From Candidatus Sumerlaeota bacterium (GTDB lineage Bacteria > Sumerlaeota > Sumerlaeia > SLMS01), in contig JADZDZ010000197.1 in NCBI GenBank assembly GCA_020850785.1, forward strand, positions 1-10,187: DNA of 10,187 bases, read 5' to 3'. The notes under the pieces were generated by a model, which saw nothing but the letters and a program-made list of their open reading frames with translations, had not been told where the DNA came from and ran no database searches. Shown piece by piece: positions 1 through 7,130 of the stretch (position 1 is the first letter of the stretch; the number at the start of each line of letters is the position of its first letter). The position numbers and the translations under genes are program-made.

Positions 1-268
1 CCGCCGTCACGCGCACAAAGTCGTCGCTGCCGATGATTCCCGAAATCAATCCCGCGTGGTTGTCCCACATGATGGCCTTGATCTGGCCGCTGGCGTCGCC
101 CATCTGAAGCGTGAAGTAGGGTTCGCCGTTCTTCTTCGCGCGCTGCTCGAAGGAAATCAGGTGATAGACGGAATCAACATTGCTCATGCCGGGTGAAAGC
201 TGGGCAAGGCGATGATGTTGGGGCTGGGTTTGCGCGGCGGCGGGCGCGAAGGCTTGGTCGAGGCTCAT
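1..268 (-). CDS. YhaM-like 3'-5' exoribonuclease, N-terminal OB-fold part (cut by window edge)
   Basis: Reading the minus strand from the ATG at 268-266 gives 89 open codons that run off the left edge. Residues 1-28 are a low-complexity Ala/Gln/Pro leader. From about residue 30 the sequence looks like a nucleic-acid-binding OB fold: VDSVYHLISFEQRAKKNGEP, then a strand ending in FTLQMGDASGQIKAIMWDN, then DDFVRVTA. The 'NG.P...L...D.(T/S)G.I.A..WDN' pattern is typical of the N-terminus of the YhaM/CBF1 exoribonuclease family, where an HD-type nuclease domain follows. That HD domain would lie outside the window, so nuclease activity is inferred. The internal ATG at codon 28 is an alternative start, but neither start has a good Shine-Dalgarno (a GGAG lies 13 nt before codon 1). 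A plausible promoter lies just upstream. Other OB-fold proteins, such as a replication or tRNA-binding domain, are less likely. Confidence 0.72.
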   Translation of the reverse strand, partial: MSLDQAFAPAAAQTQPQHHRLAQLSPGMSNVDSVYHLISFEQRAKKNGEPYFTLQMGDASGQIKAIMWDNHAGLISGIIGSDDFVRVTA

Positions 269-300
269 GGTTGTTGGTTCACTCCACAATCTGAAGGGAA

Positions 301-329
301 ATCAGAAAGGCGGCGGGTTGGCAAGTCAA
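301..329 (-). promoter_or_regulatory. Candidate sigma70-type promoter for the YhaM-like gene
   Basis: On the minus strand, TTGACT (329-324, 5 of 6 matches to the -35 consensus) is followed after exactly 17 nt by TCTGAT (306-301, 4 of 6 matches to the -10). Transcription would start near 294 and leave a leader of about 26 nt before the ATG at 268. Spacing and position fit, but this is a match by eye. No comparably good promoter was seen for the divergent gene that starts at 402. Confidence 0.4.
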
Positions 330-401
330 CGAGAAGCGGGGCGCAAGCAGCGCACTTCCCCCTTGTACGGGTTTCCCCGCGTCTCCTAACCTTGTCGCCG
401 A

Positions 402-2432
402 GTGCTCCTAAGCCAACCGGGAATCGGCATCGTGATTCGTCAGTTCTTCAAAGCTCTTCTGTGGGGAAATTCCATCGCCCTTTGTTGGACGTGGGGGCTT
501 GGGCTTTTCTTCTCGGTGCAGATCGCGTTGCACTTCGGGTTGGTGGGTCTGCTCAGTTTTGCGATTCCCAATGCGCTTGGGTTGGTGTTCTTCGGCCTGC
601 TGACGCAGACGATCGCGAATCGTTATCCGAACCCGAAGGATTTTGAGCGGCATTTCTTCAAGACCAGTGAGACGCTGAAGTATGTGTTCCTGCTCTACCA
701 GATCGTTGCGATCTCGCTGACGTTCTTTGCCATCTTCAAATACCTGTTCCTGCCGATGGGCGTGAACATGGGCCTTGCGGCGTTGGTGATGGTGGGCGCG
801 GCGTTCCTGCTGGGGCAGCAGTTCGACATTCGCAGGATCAAGTGGACGCATCTTGCGATGACGGTGGTGATTGCCGCGTCCGTCACCGCGCTGCTCTACT
901 CACTTCACTCGTACATTGTGGCAAACAACCTGCCGCAGGGCTTTGGGCCGGGCCACAAGCCGGCGAAGAGCTGGGCCTACGTTGGCTACCTGATACCGAT
1001 GATTGTGGGCTTGTTCGTCGGCCCGTGGCTGGACCTGCAGCAGTGGCAGCGCGCTGTGCAGATTCATCGCGAGCAGACGAGCCTGCGGCTGTCGTGGTTC
1101 CTTGGCGCGATCATCTTCTTCGGCATCCTGATCTTTCATGGAACCTTCGCGCTTTCCCTGCTTGGTGCGACCTCCGGCGCGCCGCTTCCTGCGGAGCCGG
1201 GCGGATTGTTTCACGCGAAGGAATTCATTTCCAATTTCCTGTTTGCTGGCGAAAACAGCGTCCCGCGCCTGTTCCGCGTGGCCTACGTGGCGTTCATTTT
1301 CCTGTGCATCGTCTCCACGCTGGACAGCGGATACATCGCGCTAAAGTGGTACCTGACGGAGCTTGTGAGGAAAAGCGAGCACATTATTTTCACCATCGTG
1401 CCGGAAGTGATGTTCCGTTCGCCGGAAGTCGTCATGTCCGCCTGCGTGGGGATTGCCGTGGCGTCGTGGGCGATGGGCTTTGAGCTGGAATACTTCATGT
1501 CCTTCTACGCGTCGTTCTTTGTGGGTTACGCGATCGTGTTCCTGTTTCGTTCCACCTACAAGCCGCAGTTCACGAACTTCGCGCAAACAACGCTTTTCTC
1601 CGTGGCAGCGTTCGCGCTTGGCCTGTTTGGCATCGGATATTTTGAGAACGCCTGGTACTTCATGGTGCTGGGCGCCGTGGTGCCCGCAGTGCAGGGGATC
1701 GTGACGATCTCAAGCCGCGTGGTCGTGGATGATTTGCAGAAGGCGCTTCCGCGGCCCGACTCCACGGATGAAGTCCCCATGGGGAGCGTTTCCGGCAAGG
1801 CGGCGCACATGGCCGTGGTGGCGCTGGAGAATGCGGTGACGCGCCTGAATCCGAAGGCGGGTGAGCAACTGAAGGATGTGCTGCACAACAAGATCGAGCC
1901 CACTGCGGCGCAGGCGCTGGCGACGGTGCTCAATACCATCAGCCCGTCGGCGGTGGCAGGCGCGCCGGTCGTGGCGCTGCCCATCAACGCTGACGCGGAT
2001 GTGGAGCACGCACGCGGGCACTTCGAAGGGAAGTGGTTCCGCTATACCTTCATGGCGACCTATCAGGACACGAATTCCGTCGGGAATGTTTACTTCGGCA
2101 TGTATCCCATGTGGGTTGGCAAGGTGCGTGAAATGTTCTTCCAGGCGTGCATGCCAAATTTTGACCTGAAGAAGACCCCATTCTACATTCTTACCCGCAG
2201 TTTCGAGCACAAGTTCAATCTGGAGGCGCGGGAGTTCGAGATCGTCACCGTGAAGATTCGCGTGGAGGCGGTGAACCGGAAGTTCGTGACGCTGGAGCAT
2301 CATATTTACAATCAGGCCCTGCAAATCCTCGGCAAGGGGCGCCAAGTGCTGATGTTTGTGAGTTCCAAGGACTACGGCCTTGTGGACCTGCCGCAGGAAG
2401 TGAAGCTGGCGTTCCTTCCCTATACGCCCTAG
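402..2432 (+). CDS. Sodium:solute symporter-like membrane protein fused to a C-terminal hotdog thioesterase
   Basis: This is a 676-aa, two-part protein. Residues ~18-437 hold about 12 hydrophobic helices (roughly 18-43, 46-72, 92-116, 118-139, 149-173, 191-210, 230-256, 288-320, 341-360, 363-383, 396-414, 416-437). Two signatures point to the sodium:solute symporter (SSS/APC) fold: GPWLDLQQWQRA (207-218) and VSTLDSG (304-310). The Ser-Thr of the latter matches the pair that binds Na+ in PutP-like carriers. A soluble, partly helical linker spans ~440-538. Residues ~541-676 are a hotdog thioesterase domain: YQDTNSVGNVYF (554-565), a Trp at 571 and KVREMFF (574-580). The closest family resemblance I recognise is the enediyne polyene thioesterases (CalE7/DynE7 type), which hydrolyse acyl-ACP; 4HBT/YbgC acyl-CoA thioesterases are more distant. 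The substrate is unknown; I infer acyl-thioester hydrolysis on the cytosolic face. The GTG at 402 has no Shine-Dalgarno. The GTG at 432, with GGGA 9 nt upstream, may be the true start. Confidence 0.85.
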   Translation: MLLSQPGIGIVIRQFFKALLWGNSIALCWTWGLGLFFSVQIALHFGLVGLLSFAIPNALGLVFFGLLTQTIANRYPNPKDFERHFFKTSETLKYVFLLYQIVAISLTFFAIFKYLFLPMGVNMGLAALVMVGAAFLLGQQFDIRRIKWTHLAMTVVIAASVTALLYSLHSYIVANNLPQGFGPGHKPAKSWAYVGYLIPMIVGLFVGPWLDLQQWQRAVQIHREQTSLRLSWFLGAIIFFGILIFHGTFALSLLGATSGAPLPAEPGGLFHAKEFISNFLFAGENSVPRLFRVAYVAFIFLCIVSTLDSGYIALKWYLTELVRKSEHIIFTIVPEVMFRSPEVVMSACVGIAVASWAMGFELEYFMSFYASFFVGYAIVFLFRSTYKPQFTNFAQTTLFSVAAFALGLFGIGYFENAWYFMVLGAVVPAVQGIVTISSRVVVDDLQKALPRPDSTDEVPMGSVSGKAAHMAVVALENAVTRLNPKAGEQLKDVLHNKIEPTAAQALATVLNTISPSAVAGAPVVALPINADADVEHARGHFEGKWFRYTFMATYQDTNSVGNVYFGMYPMWVGKVREMFFQACMPNFDLKKTPFYILTRSFEHKFNLEAREFEIVTVKIRVEAVNRKFVTLEHHIYNQALQILGKGRQVLMFVSSKDYGLVDLPQEVKLAFLPYTP

Positions 2433-2437
2433 GGCGT
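2424..2437. repeat. Perfect 14-bp palindrome over the stop codon of the symporter-thioesterase gene
   Basis: ACGCCCTAGGGCGT is a perfect inverted repeat that contains the TAG stop at 2430-2432. In RNA it could form a 5-bp stem with a CTAG loop. A second small inverted repeat, GTGG-TTT-CCAC, follows at 2436-2446. No T-run follows, so it is not a convincing intrinsic terminator. It may be a weak 3'-end structure or chance. Confidence 0.35.
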
Positions 2438-2491
2438 GGTTTCCACTTGATGGTACGGGCGCGCATACCTAGCGTTTTCTTGCCCTAAACT

Positions 2492-2504
2492 GTGGAGGTT
2501 CCAC
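2492..2504 (+). promoter_or_regulatory. Shine-Dalgarno inside a small hairpin, sets the GTG start at 2509
   Basis: GGAGG at 2494-2498 is the best ribosome binding site near the methyltransferase gene and lies 10 nt before its GTG. The site sits in a short inverted repeat, GTGGA (2492-2496), loop GGT, TCCAC (2500-2504), which would partly pair it. The repeat is only 5 bp, so any control of translation by folding is speculative. Confidence 0.35.
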
Positions 2505-2508
2505 CTGA

Positions 2509-3510
2509 GTGGACTTCAGTTCCCTTTCTGCTGACGCGGCGCACCGCTTTCGCGCGGTTGCACAGTTGTTGCATCGCCACGGGCAGACGATTTCTGCAAC
2601 GCGCCCGCGATTGCTGGACGTCGGCGGCTATCCGGGAACCTTCGCGCGCGAATTCACGACGGCCTATCCGCGCTGGCAGGCGATCACGCTCGATCAACCG
2701 AAGGAGAATCTTCCGCAGTACATCAGCGCATCGGGCGCAAAGATTCCCTTCCCCGATGGTTCCTTCGATGCGGTTGTCAGCATCGACACCTTCGAACATG
2801 TGCCGCCGCAGGAGCGCGACTTGTTCCTCGCGGAACTGTGCCGCGTGTCCAGTGGCATCACCATCCTTTGTGCGCCCTTCCATCATGACTCCGTGGCGGC
2901 GGTGGAAAAGTTGCTCGATGCGTGCCACCAAAAAATCTTCAACGTGCCGCATCCATGGCTTCACGAGCACGTGCAAAACGGCCTGCCGCAGTTGATGAAA
3001 ACCATCGGCGCCTGGCCGGCGAATTTTGGACTGCTGGAGGTGAAGCAGTCATACGATTTGCAGGCGTGGGCAACGTGGCAGGCATTGTCGCTGTTCCGCA
3101 AGTTGAAGGGGGAGGTGGACAAAGTCTGGCAGGCGTTCGATGCCGCGTCCGCTGCGACCATGACGCCGGCGATTTCCTCCGTGCCCTACCGCTGGATTCT
3201 TGTGGGACGCAGCGGTGAGCACACAATCGACCTTCCGGCGACACTGATGCCCGCCCCCAGCGCGGGGCAGGAAGTGATTGAACTGACGCGGTTGTTTTGC
3301 CGCATGTTGGAACTGACGGCTTCCGAAACGACGGAGCGCGCGGAAGCGGCCTCCACGCTGGCGGTCGAGGAGCGCCTGAAGCAGGCGATTGCCGCCACGG
3401 AGGCGCAATTGGCCGCCACAAAGACGCGCCCCCGCTCGCCAAGTTCTGATTCGGTTCGCAGGAATGTCCCCAGCATCACCGACAGTTTGTCGCGGTTCTT
3501 CAAGCGATGA
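2509..3510 (+). CDS. Class I SAM-dependent methyltransferase with helical C-terminal tail
   Basis: The protein is 333 aa, starts at GTG and has GGAGG upstream. The Rossmann methyltransferase core lies at residues ~30-135: motif I RLLDVGGYPGTFA (34-46) binds SAM, the acidic residue after strand 2 is D62 (TLDQP), and FPDGSFDAVVSIDTFEHVP (81-99) is the usual Methyltransf_11 strand-4 region. A second part with several Trp and aromatic residues (~140-240) does not resemble a standard domain I know. Residues ~262-310 are rich in Glu, Ala and Leu and likely form a coiled coil, followed by a basic Ser/Arg/Pro tail. There is no signal peptide or membrane span, so it should be cytosolic. The substrate cannot be read from the sequence. 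Its 4-nt overlap with the next gene suggests the two products act together, possibly in making or modifying a surface glycan. It may be co-transcribed with the upstream gene, 76 nt away. Confidence 0.85.
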   Translation: MDFSSLSADAAHRFRAVAQLLHRHGQTISATRPRLLDVGGYPGTFAREFTTAYPRWQAITLDQPKENLPQYISASGAKIPFPDGSFDAVVSIDTFEHVPPQERDLFLAELCRVSSGITILCAPFHHDSVAAVEKLLDACHQKIFNVPHPWLHEHVQNGLPQLMKTIGAWPANFGLLEVKQSYDLQAWATWQALSLFRKLKGEVDKVWQAFDAASAATMTPAISSVPYRWILVGRSGEHTIDLPATLMPAPSAGQEVIELTRLFCRMLELTASETTERAEAASTLAVEERLKQAIAATEAQLAATKTRPRSPSSDSVRRNVPSITDSLSRFFKR

Positions 3511-3941
3511 GCACAACGCAGGTCGTCAATCCGCGACTCAGTTCCATCGTTGTCGGGAAGTTTGGCGAGAATCAAATGGTGAAGGGATGGCATGAGCGCG
3601 AGGTGGATGGGCGCAGCGGCATCCCCTACCGCGCGAGCGGTGGAGAGAGCGTGTTCTACCTGAAGCACCCGCCGCTGGCGACGAAGCTTTATTTGCTTTT
3701 GTCCGCCCCGGTGGGCCTGCGTTCCACGCCTCTGGACGGGCGCATTGTGATCGACAAGTTGAAGTACCAACTGCCGCTCGCGGTGGATGGTTGGGTGTTG
3801 CGCACGTTCCCGATTGAATGCGCGAAGCAGGCGATTCGCATCAAGTTGATGATTTCCGATCCTGTGGTGCCGGACACCGTGCTTCACAACGGTGATGCGC
3901 GGGCACTGGGCTGGTTCCTGAGCGCGGTCTGGCAGGAATGA
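3507..3941 (+). CDS. Small beta-sandwich protein of unknown function, translationally coupled to the methyltransferase
   Basis: The 144-aa protein starts at an ATG sharing the ATGA overlap with the methyltransferase stop, a typical sign of translational coupling. No signal peptide or membrane helix is present. The pattern is GWHEREVDGRSGIPYRAS (27-44), alternating hydrophobic strands (FYLKH, KLYLLLSAP, RIVIDKL, IRIKLMI) and a late GDARALGW (129-136). I associate this layout, an early GW.E, a central strand-rich part and a late D.R.LG motif, with a compact domain often attached to or beside glycosyltransferases and methyltransferases in polysaccharide gene clusters. I cannot name the family with certainty. 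A carbohydrate-binding or scaffolding role is inference. It is followed by a strong terminator, so it ends the operon. Confidence 0.72.
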   Translation: MSTTQVVNPRLSSIVVGKFGENQMVKGWHEREVDGRSGIPYRASGGESVFYLKHPPLATKLYLLLSAPVGLRSTPLDGRIVIDKLKYQLPLAVDGWVLRTFPIECAKQAIRIKLMISDPVVPDTVLHNGDARALGWFLSAVWQE

Positions 3942-3967
3942 CGCCTTTCTCTCTGAGGTGACAATAA

Positions 3968-4002
3968 AAGCGGGGGCCATTCCCAAAGGATGGCCCCCGC
4001 TT
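3968..4002. terminator. Bidirectional intrinsic terminator between convergent operons
   Basis: A perfect 13-bp stem (3968-3980 with 3990-4002, core GCGGGGGCCAT / ATGGCCCCCGC) closes a 9-nt loop. On the plus strand it is followed by TTCTTTG after the stem. On the minus strand the stem runs into TTTTATTG, a good T-tract. It lies 27 nt after the beta-sandwich gene and 35 nt after the gyrA stop, so it fits termination in both directions. Confidence 0.9.
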
Positions 4003-4036
4003 CTTTGCAGGTTCCTTCACGCCTTGGCGCGGAGGA

Positions 4037-6538
4037 TTATTCCTTGTCGTCGGGCGCTTCCTCGCCGGCTTCTGACTCCGGCTCGGCGGGGGCGCTCGCA
4101 TCAGCGTTCTCATCCTCCTCGGCAACGCGCGACACGGCGACGATCTTGTCACCTTCGGCGAGGTCGAGCAGGCGAACGCCCTGCGTATTGCGGCCAATGA
4201 CGCGCACACCGCTCACCTTGAAGCGGATCGCTTGACCCTGCGTCGTCATGAGGATGAGTTCATCGCTGTCGAGCACTTCGTTGATCGAAACGATCTCGCC
4301 GGTTTTGTCGGTCAGCTTCATGTTGATCACGCCCTTGCCGCCGCGCGACGTGAGGCGATAATCCTCCACGACGGAACGCTTGCCCATTCCCTTTTCCGCC
4401 GTCGTGAAGATGGAGGAGTTCGGGCGCAGCGGTTCCATGCCGATCACATAGTCGCCGTCCCCAAGGGTGATGCCGCGCACGCCCTGCGTGAAACGTCCCG
4501 CCGCGCGCACGTCGCCCACGCGGAAGCGTGTCGCCATGCCCTGGCGCGTCGCGATCAGTAGCTCGTTCGTTTCGTCGGCGAGCTTCACGGTGACGAGTTC
4601 GTCATCGTCCGCGATGTTGAAGGCCTTGATCCCCTTCTTCATGGGGTTGCTGTAAAGCGACAGCGCGTTCTTCTGTACCTGACCCTTCTTCGTGCAGAAC
4701 ACGAGGAACTGGTTGTCGGTGAATTGTGAAACGGCGACGACGGCCTCGATTTTCTCGTTCTTCTCCAGCGCCTCCAGCATGTTGACGATGGGGCGCCCCT
4801 TGCTTGCGCGGCCCGCCTGGGGAAGTTCCCACACCTTCAGCCAGTATGCCTTCCCCTTGTTGGTGAAGAACATGATGTAGTCGTGCGTGGTGCCGGTGAA
4901 GAGGTGCTCCACCCAATCCTCGTCCTTTGTTTCGGCGCCGATGGTTCCCTTTCCGCCGCGTTTTTGTTTGCGGTAAAGGTTCGTGTCCGTGCGCTTGATG
5001 TAGCCCATGTGGCTGATGGTGACGACCATGCGTTCTTCCGCGATCAGGTCCTCGACGGTCATTTCTCCGGGGTCGTCGATGATTTCGCTGCGGCGCGCGT
5101 TGCCGAATTTTTTCTTCACCTCCAGCAGGTCCCTGCGGATGACCTGATACTGCTTTTCGACGGATGCGAGGATGGACTTCAACTCCGCGATGGTCTTGCG
5201 CAGTTCGTTCGCCTCGTCCTCCAGCTTGTGCACTTCCAGCGCGGTCAGCGTGCGCAGGCGCATTTCCAGAATCGCGTCCGTCTGGCGGCGGGACAGGAGG
5301 AACTTCGCCATCAGGGATTCGCGCGCGGTTTCAACATCCTTCGATTCGCGGATGACGCGCACGACTTCGTCGATGTTTGCCAGCGCAATCAGCAGGCCTT
5401 CGACGATGTGGAGGCGTTCCTCGGCGCGGTTGAGGTCAAAGCGTGTGCCACGCAGGAGGACTTCGCGACGGTGCTGCAGGTAAAGGTGCAGGATGCGCAG
5501 CAGGCCAAGGTAGCGCGGCTGGTTGTTGACGATGGCGAGGAGGATGACGCCGAAGTTCTGCTGCATCGTCGTGTGCTTGTACAGGTTGTTGATGATCACC
5601 TGTGATTCTTCGCCGCGACGAAGCTCGATCACGATGCGCATGCCATCGCGGTCGGATTCGTCGTTCACGTCGGTGATGCCCTGAATCTTCTTTTCCTTCA
5701 CCAGCTCCGCAATGTCGCGGATGAGCTGGGCCTTGTTCACCTGATAGGGCAGTTCGGTGACGATCACTGCTTCCTTGCCGTTCTTGAGCTGCTCCGTCAT
5801 GCAGCGTGCGCGCATGACCACGCGGCCGCGGCCCGTCGTGTAGGCGGACTTGATCCCCTCGCGGCCAACGATGTAGCCGCCGGTGGGGAAGTCCGGGCCG
5901 GGAAGCTTCTTCATCACGTCTTCAAGGGAGGCTTTCGGCTTGTCGATCAGCAGCACCAACGCGTCGATGCACTCGCCCAGGTTGTGCGGTGGGATCTTCG
6001 TCGCCATGCCGACGGCGATGCCTTCCGATCCGTTGACGAGCAGGTTCGGAAATGCGGAGGGAAGCACCGCCGGTTCGCGTTCCTTGCCGTCATAGTTCGG
6101 GACGAAATCGACGGTCTCCTTGTCGAGGTCCTGCATCATCGCTTCGCCGACCTGATACAGACGGGCTTCGGTGTAGCGCATGGCCGCCGGCGGATCGTCG
6201 TCCACGGAGCCGAAGTTGCCCTGACCTTCGATCAGCGGCGCGCGCATGGACCAATGCTGGGCGAGGCGCACCAGCGTGTCGTAGATCGCGGAATCACCGT
6301 GGGGGTGATACTTGCCCATCACTTCGCCGACGATCTTTGCAGACTTGTTTGGCGGACGGTTTGAGCGATAGCCACCATTGTACATCGCGTAGAGAATGCG
6401 GCGGTGGACGGGTTTCAGGCCGTCACGGACGTCCGGCAGCGCACGGCTGACGATGACTGACATGGAGTAGTCGAGGAAGGAGGTGCGCATCTCCTCTTCG
6501 ATGGCAATGGGGCGTATGTTTTCTCTGATCTCGGCCAT
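4037..6538 (-). CDS. gyrA: DNA gyrase subunit A
   Basis: This complete 833-aa GyrA is the breakage-reunion subunit of the A2B2 type II topoisomerase that introduces negative supercoils using ATP. The winged-helix/tower part (about 30-480) includes DGLKPVHRRILYAM (39-52), HPHGDSAIYDT (78-88) and AAMRYTEARL (118-127) with catalytic Tyr122. The coiled-coil gate follows (~365-480), then the six-bladed beta-pinwheel (~500-805). The GyrA box QKRGGKG at 525-531 (usual form QRRGGRG) argues for gyrase rather than topoisomerase IV. Ser83 and Asp87 (E. coli numbering, which coincides here) are the quinolone-sensitive residues. The tail from ~807 is strongly acidic. The start MAEIRENIRPI is normal for the family, but the leader just before it is pyrimidine-rich (CTTCCCTCCCC) with no Shine-Dalgarno; a GGAG lies too far upstream. 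gyrB is not adjacent. Transcription ends at the hairpin at 3968-4002. Confidence 0.98.
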   Translation of the reverse strand: MAEIRENIRPIAIEEEMRTSFLDYSMSVIVSRALPDVRDGLKPVHRRILYAMYNGGYRSNRPPNKSAKIVGEVMGKYHPHGDSAIYDTLVRLAQHWSMRAPLIEGQGNFGSVDDDPPAAMRYTEARLYQVGEAMMQDLDKETVDFVPNYDGKEREPAVLPSAFPNLLVNGSEGIAVGMATKIPPHNLGECIDALVLLIDKPKASLEDVMKKLPGPDFPTGGYIVGREGIKSAYTTGRGRVVMRARCMTEQLKNGKEAVIVTELPYQVNKAQLIRDIAELVKEKKIQGITDVNDESDRDGMRIVIELRRGEESQVIINNLYKHTTMQQNFGVILLAIVNNQPRYLGLLRILHLYLQHRREVLLRGTRFDLNRAEERLHIVEGLLIALANIDEVVRVIRESKDVETARESLMAKFLLSRRQTDAILEMRLRTLTALEVHKLEDEANELRKTIAELKSILASVEKQYQVIRRDLLEVKKKFGNARRSEIIDDPGEMTVEDLIAEERMVVTISHMGYIKRTDTNLYRKQKRGGKGTIGAETKDEDWVEHLFTGTTHDYIMFFTNKGKAYWLKVWELPQAGRASKGRPIVNMLEALEKNEKIEAVVAVSQFTDNQFLVFCTKKGQVQKNALSLYSNPMKKGIKAFNIADDDELVTVKLADETNELLIATRQGMATRFRVGDVRAAGRFTQGVRGITLGDGDYVIGMEPLRPNSSIFTTAEKGMGKRSVVEDYRLTSRGGKGVINMKLTDKTGEIVSINEVLDSDELILMTTQGQAIRFKVSGVRVIGRNTQGVRLLDLAEGDKIVAVSRVAEEDENADASAPAEPESEAGEEAPDDKE

Positions 6539-6622
6539 TTTGGGGAGGGAAGACTCCGGCGGTTTTTAGGTGAAATGGAGCGCTTGCGCGCACGCGGGTT
6601 TTAATGTCATTTTGACGCCGAA

Positions 6623-6652
6623 ATTATCAATGCACGGACCCCTTCAGTGCAA
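6623..6652 (-). promoter_or_regulatory. Weak candidate promoter for gyrA, with a small dyad
   Basis: On the minus strand, GATAAT (6628-6623, 5 of 6 to the -10 consensus) follows TTGCAC (6652-6647, only TTG matching) at 18 nt. A dyad TGCAC (6631-6635) / GTGCA (6647-6651) separated by 11 nt lies across the same stretch. Transcription from here would leave a leader of about 78 nt. The -35 is poor, so this is tentative. Confidence 0.22.
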
Positions 6653-6668
6653 GGACGGACGAGCAAAA

Positions 6669-7130
6669 ATGAACCTCTTTTTTAGGGTCCTTTTATTCAC
6701 GGTTTTGGTGCCCGGATCGGTGATGGGATGGCTCCCATTTTTTGTGATTCCCCTGGGCGGAAGCTATGCGCCGGGGGGCATTCCGGGGCAGATGGGATGG
6801 GGTCTCGTTGCCATCGGCGCGATGATCTATCTTTGGTGTGCGTGGTCATTTGCCCATCAGGGGCGGGGGACGCCGGGGCCTTACGATCCGCCGCGGAAAT
6901 TGGTAATTCGCGGCCTGTACCGCTATTCGCGAAATCCCATGTATGTCGGCGTGATGGCGGTGCTGCTGGGGGAGGCGCTCCTCTTCCCCAGCGCGGCGCG
7001 CCTTGCCTACGCGATCATTGTGTTCCTGTGCTTCAACCTCTTCATCATCGCCTTCGAGGAACCGACGCTGAAGCGGCAGTTCGGGAAGTCGTACGCAAAG
7101 TACCGGCAGCGCGTTGGCCGGTGGCTCTGA
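6669..7130 (+). CDS. Small integral-membrane methyltransferase, isoprenylcysteine/phospholipid methyltransferase superfamily
   Basis: I chose the ATG at 6669 (153 aa) because the product then opens directly with a hydrophobic helix. The frame is open upstream from 6570, but that segment is not protein-like. About four membrane segments are visible (5-30, 42-62, 92-108, 110-129). The SAM-binding C-terminal signature of the ICMT/PEMT-type family is clear: GRGTPGPYDPPRKLV (65-79), RGLYRYSRNPMYVG (81-94), FEEP (129-132) and FGKSYAKYRQRVGRW (138-152). The paired Glu and the RNPMYVG segment are family hallmarks. Bacterial members methylate small or lipid substrates at the membrane; the substrate here is unknown. 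It lies 79 nt upstream of btaA in the same direction with no terminator between, so it may share the transcript and act on lipids, which is inference. AAGGA at 6651-6655 is a distant Shine-Dalgarno. Confidence 0.88.
   Translation: MNLFFRVLLFTVLVPGSVMGWLPFFVIPLGGSYAPGGIPGQMGWGLVAIGAMIYLWCAWSFAHQGRGTPGPYDPPRKLVIRGLYRYSRNPMYVGVMAVLLGEALLFPSAARLAYAIIVFLCFNLFIIAFEEPTLKRQFGKSYAKYRQRVGRWL

Noticed and set aside
336..380. GCGGGG / CCCCGC inverted repeat upstream of the fusion gene
   Set aside because: A 6-bp stem with a 33-nt loop is expected by chance in GC-rich DNA, and no riboswitch-like core surrounds it.
212..646. 144-codon plus-strand frame overlapping the start of the fusion gene
   Set aside because: It overlaps the exoribonuclease start on the other strand and the fusion gene in another frame, and its Ser/Arg-rich translation is not protein-like.
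842..1483. 213-codon plus-strand frame within the symporter domain
   Set aside because: It is an out-of-frame shadow, Arg/Ala/Gly-rich with no membrane segments, while the overlapping frame encodes clear transmembrane helices.
1710..2345. 211-codon minus-strand open frame inside the symporter-thioesterase gene
   Set aside because: It is a His/Arg/Leu-rich shadow of a sense strand that encodes recognisable domains.
3186..3986. 266-codon minus-strand open frame across the methyltransferase and beta-sandwich genes
   Set aside because: It would start inside the terminator hairpin and run antisense to two coupled genes with recognisable motifs. Its product resembles nothing.
4883..5605. 240-codon plus-strand open frame opposite gyrA
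   Set aside because: It is fully antisense to an unambiguous GyrA, and its translation is a low-complexity Val/Ala/Asp/Arg sequence, as expected from the complement of a GC-rich gene.
6570..6668. Upstream extension of the small membrane methyltransferase (33 extra codons)
   Set aside because: The extension is not family-like, and it would occupy most of the divergent promoter region with gyrA. The ATG at 6669 gives a standard-length protein.
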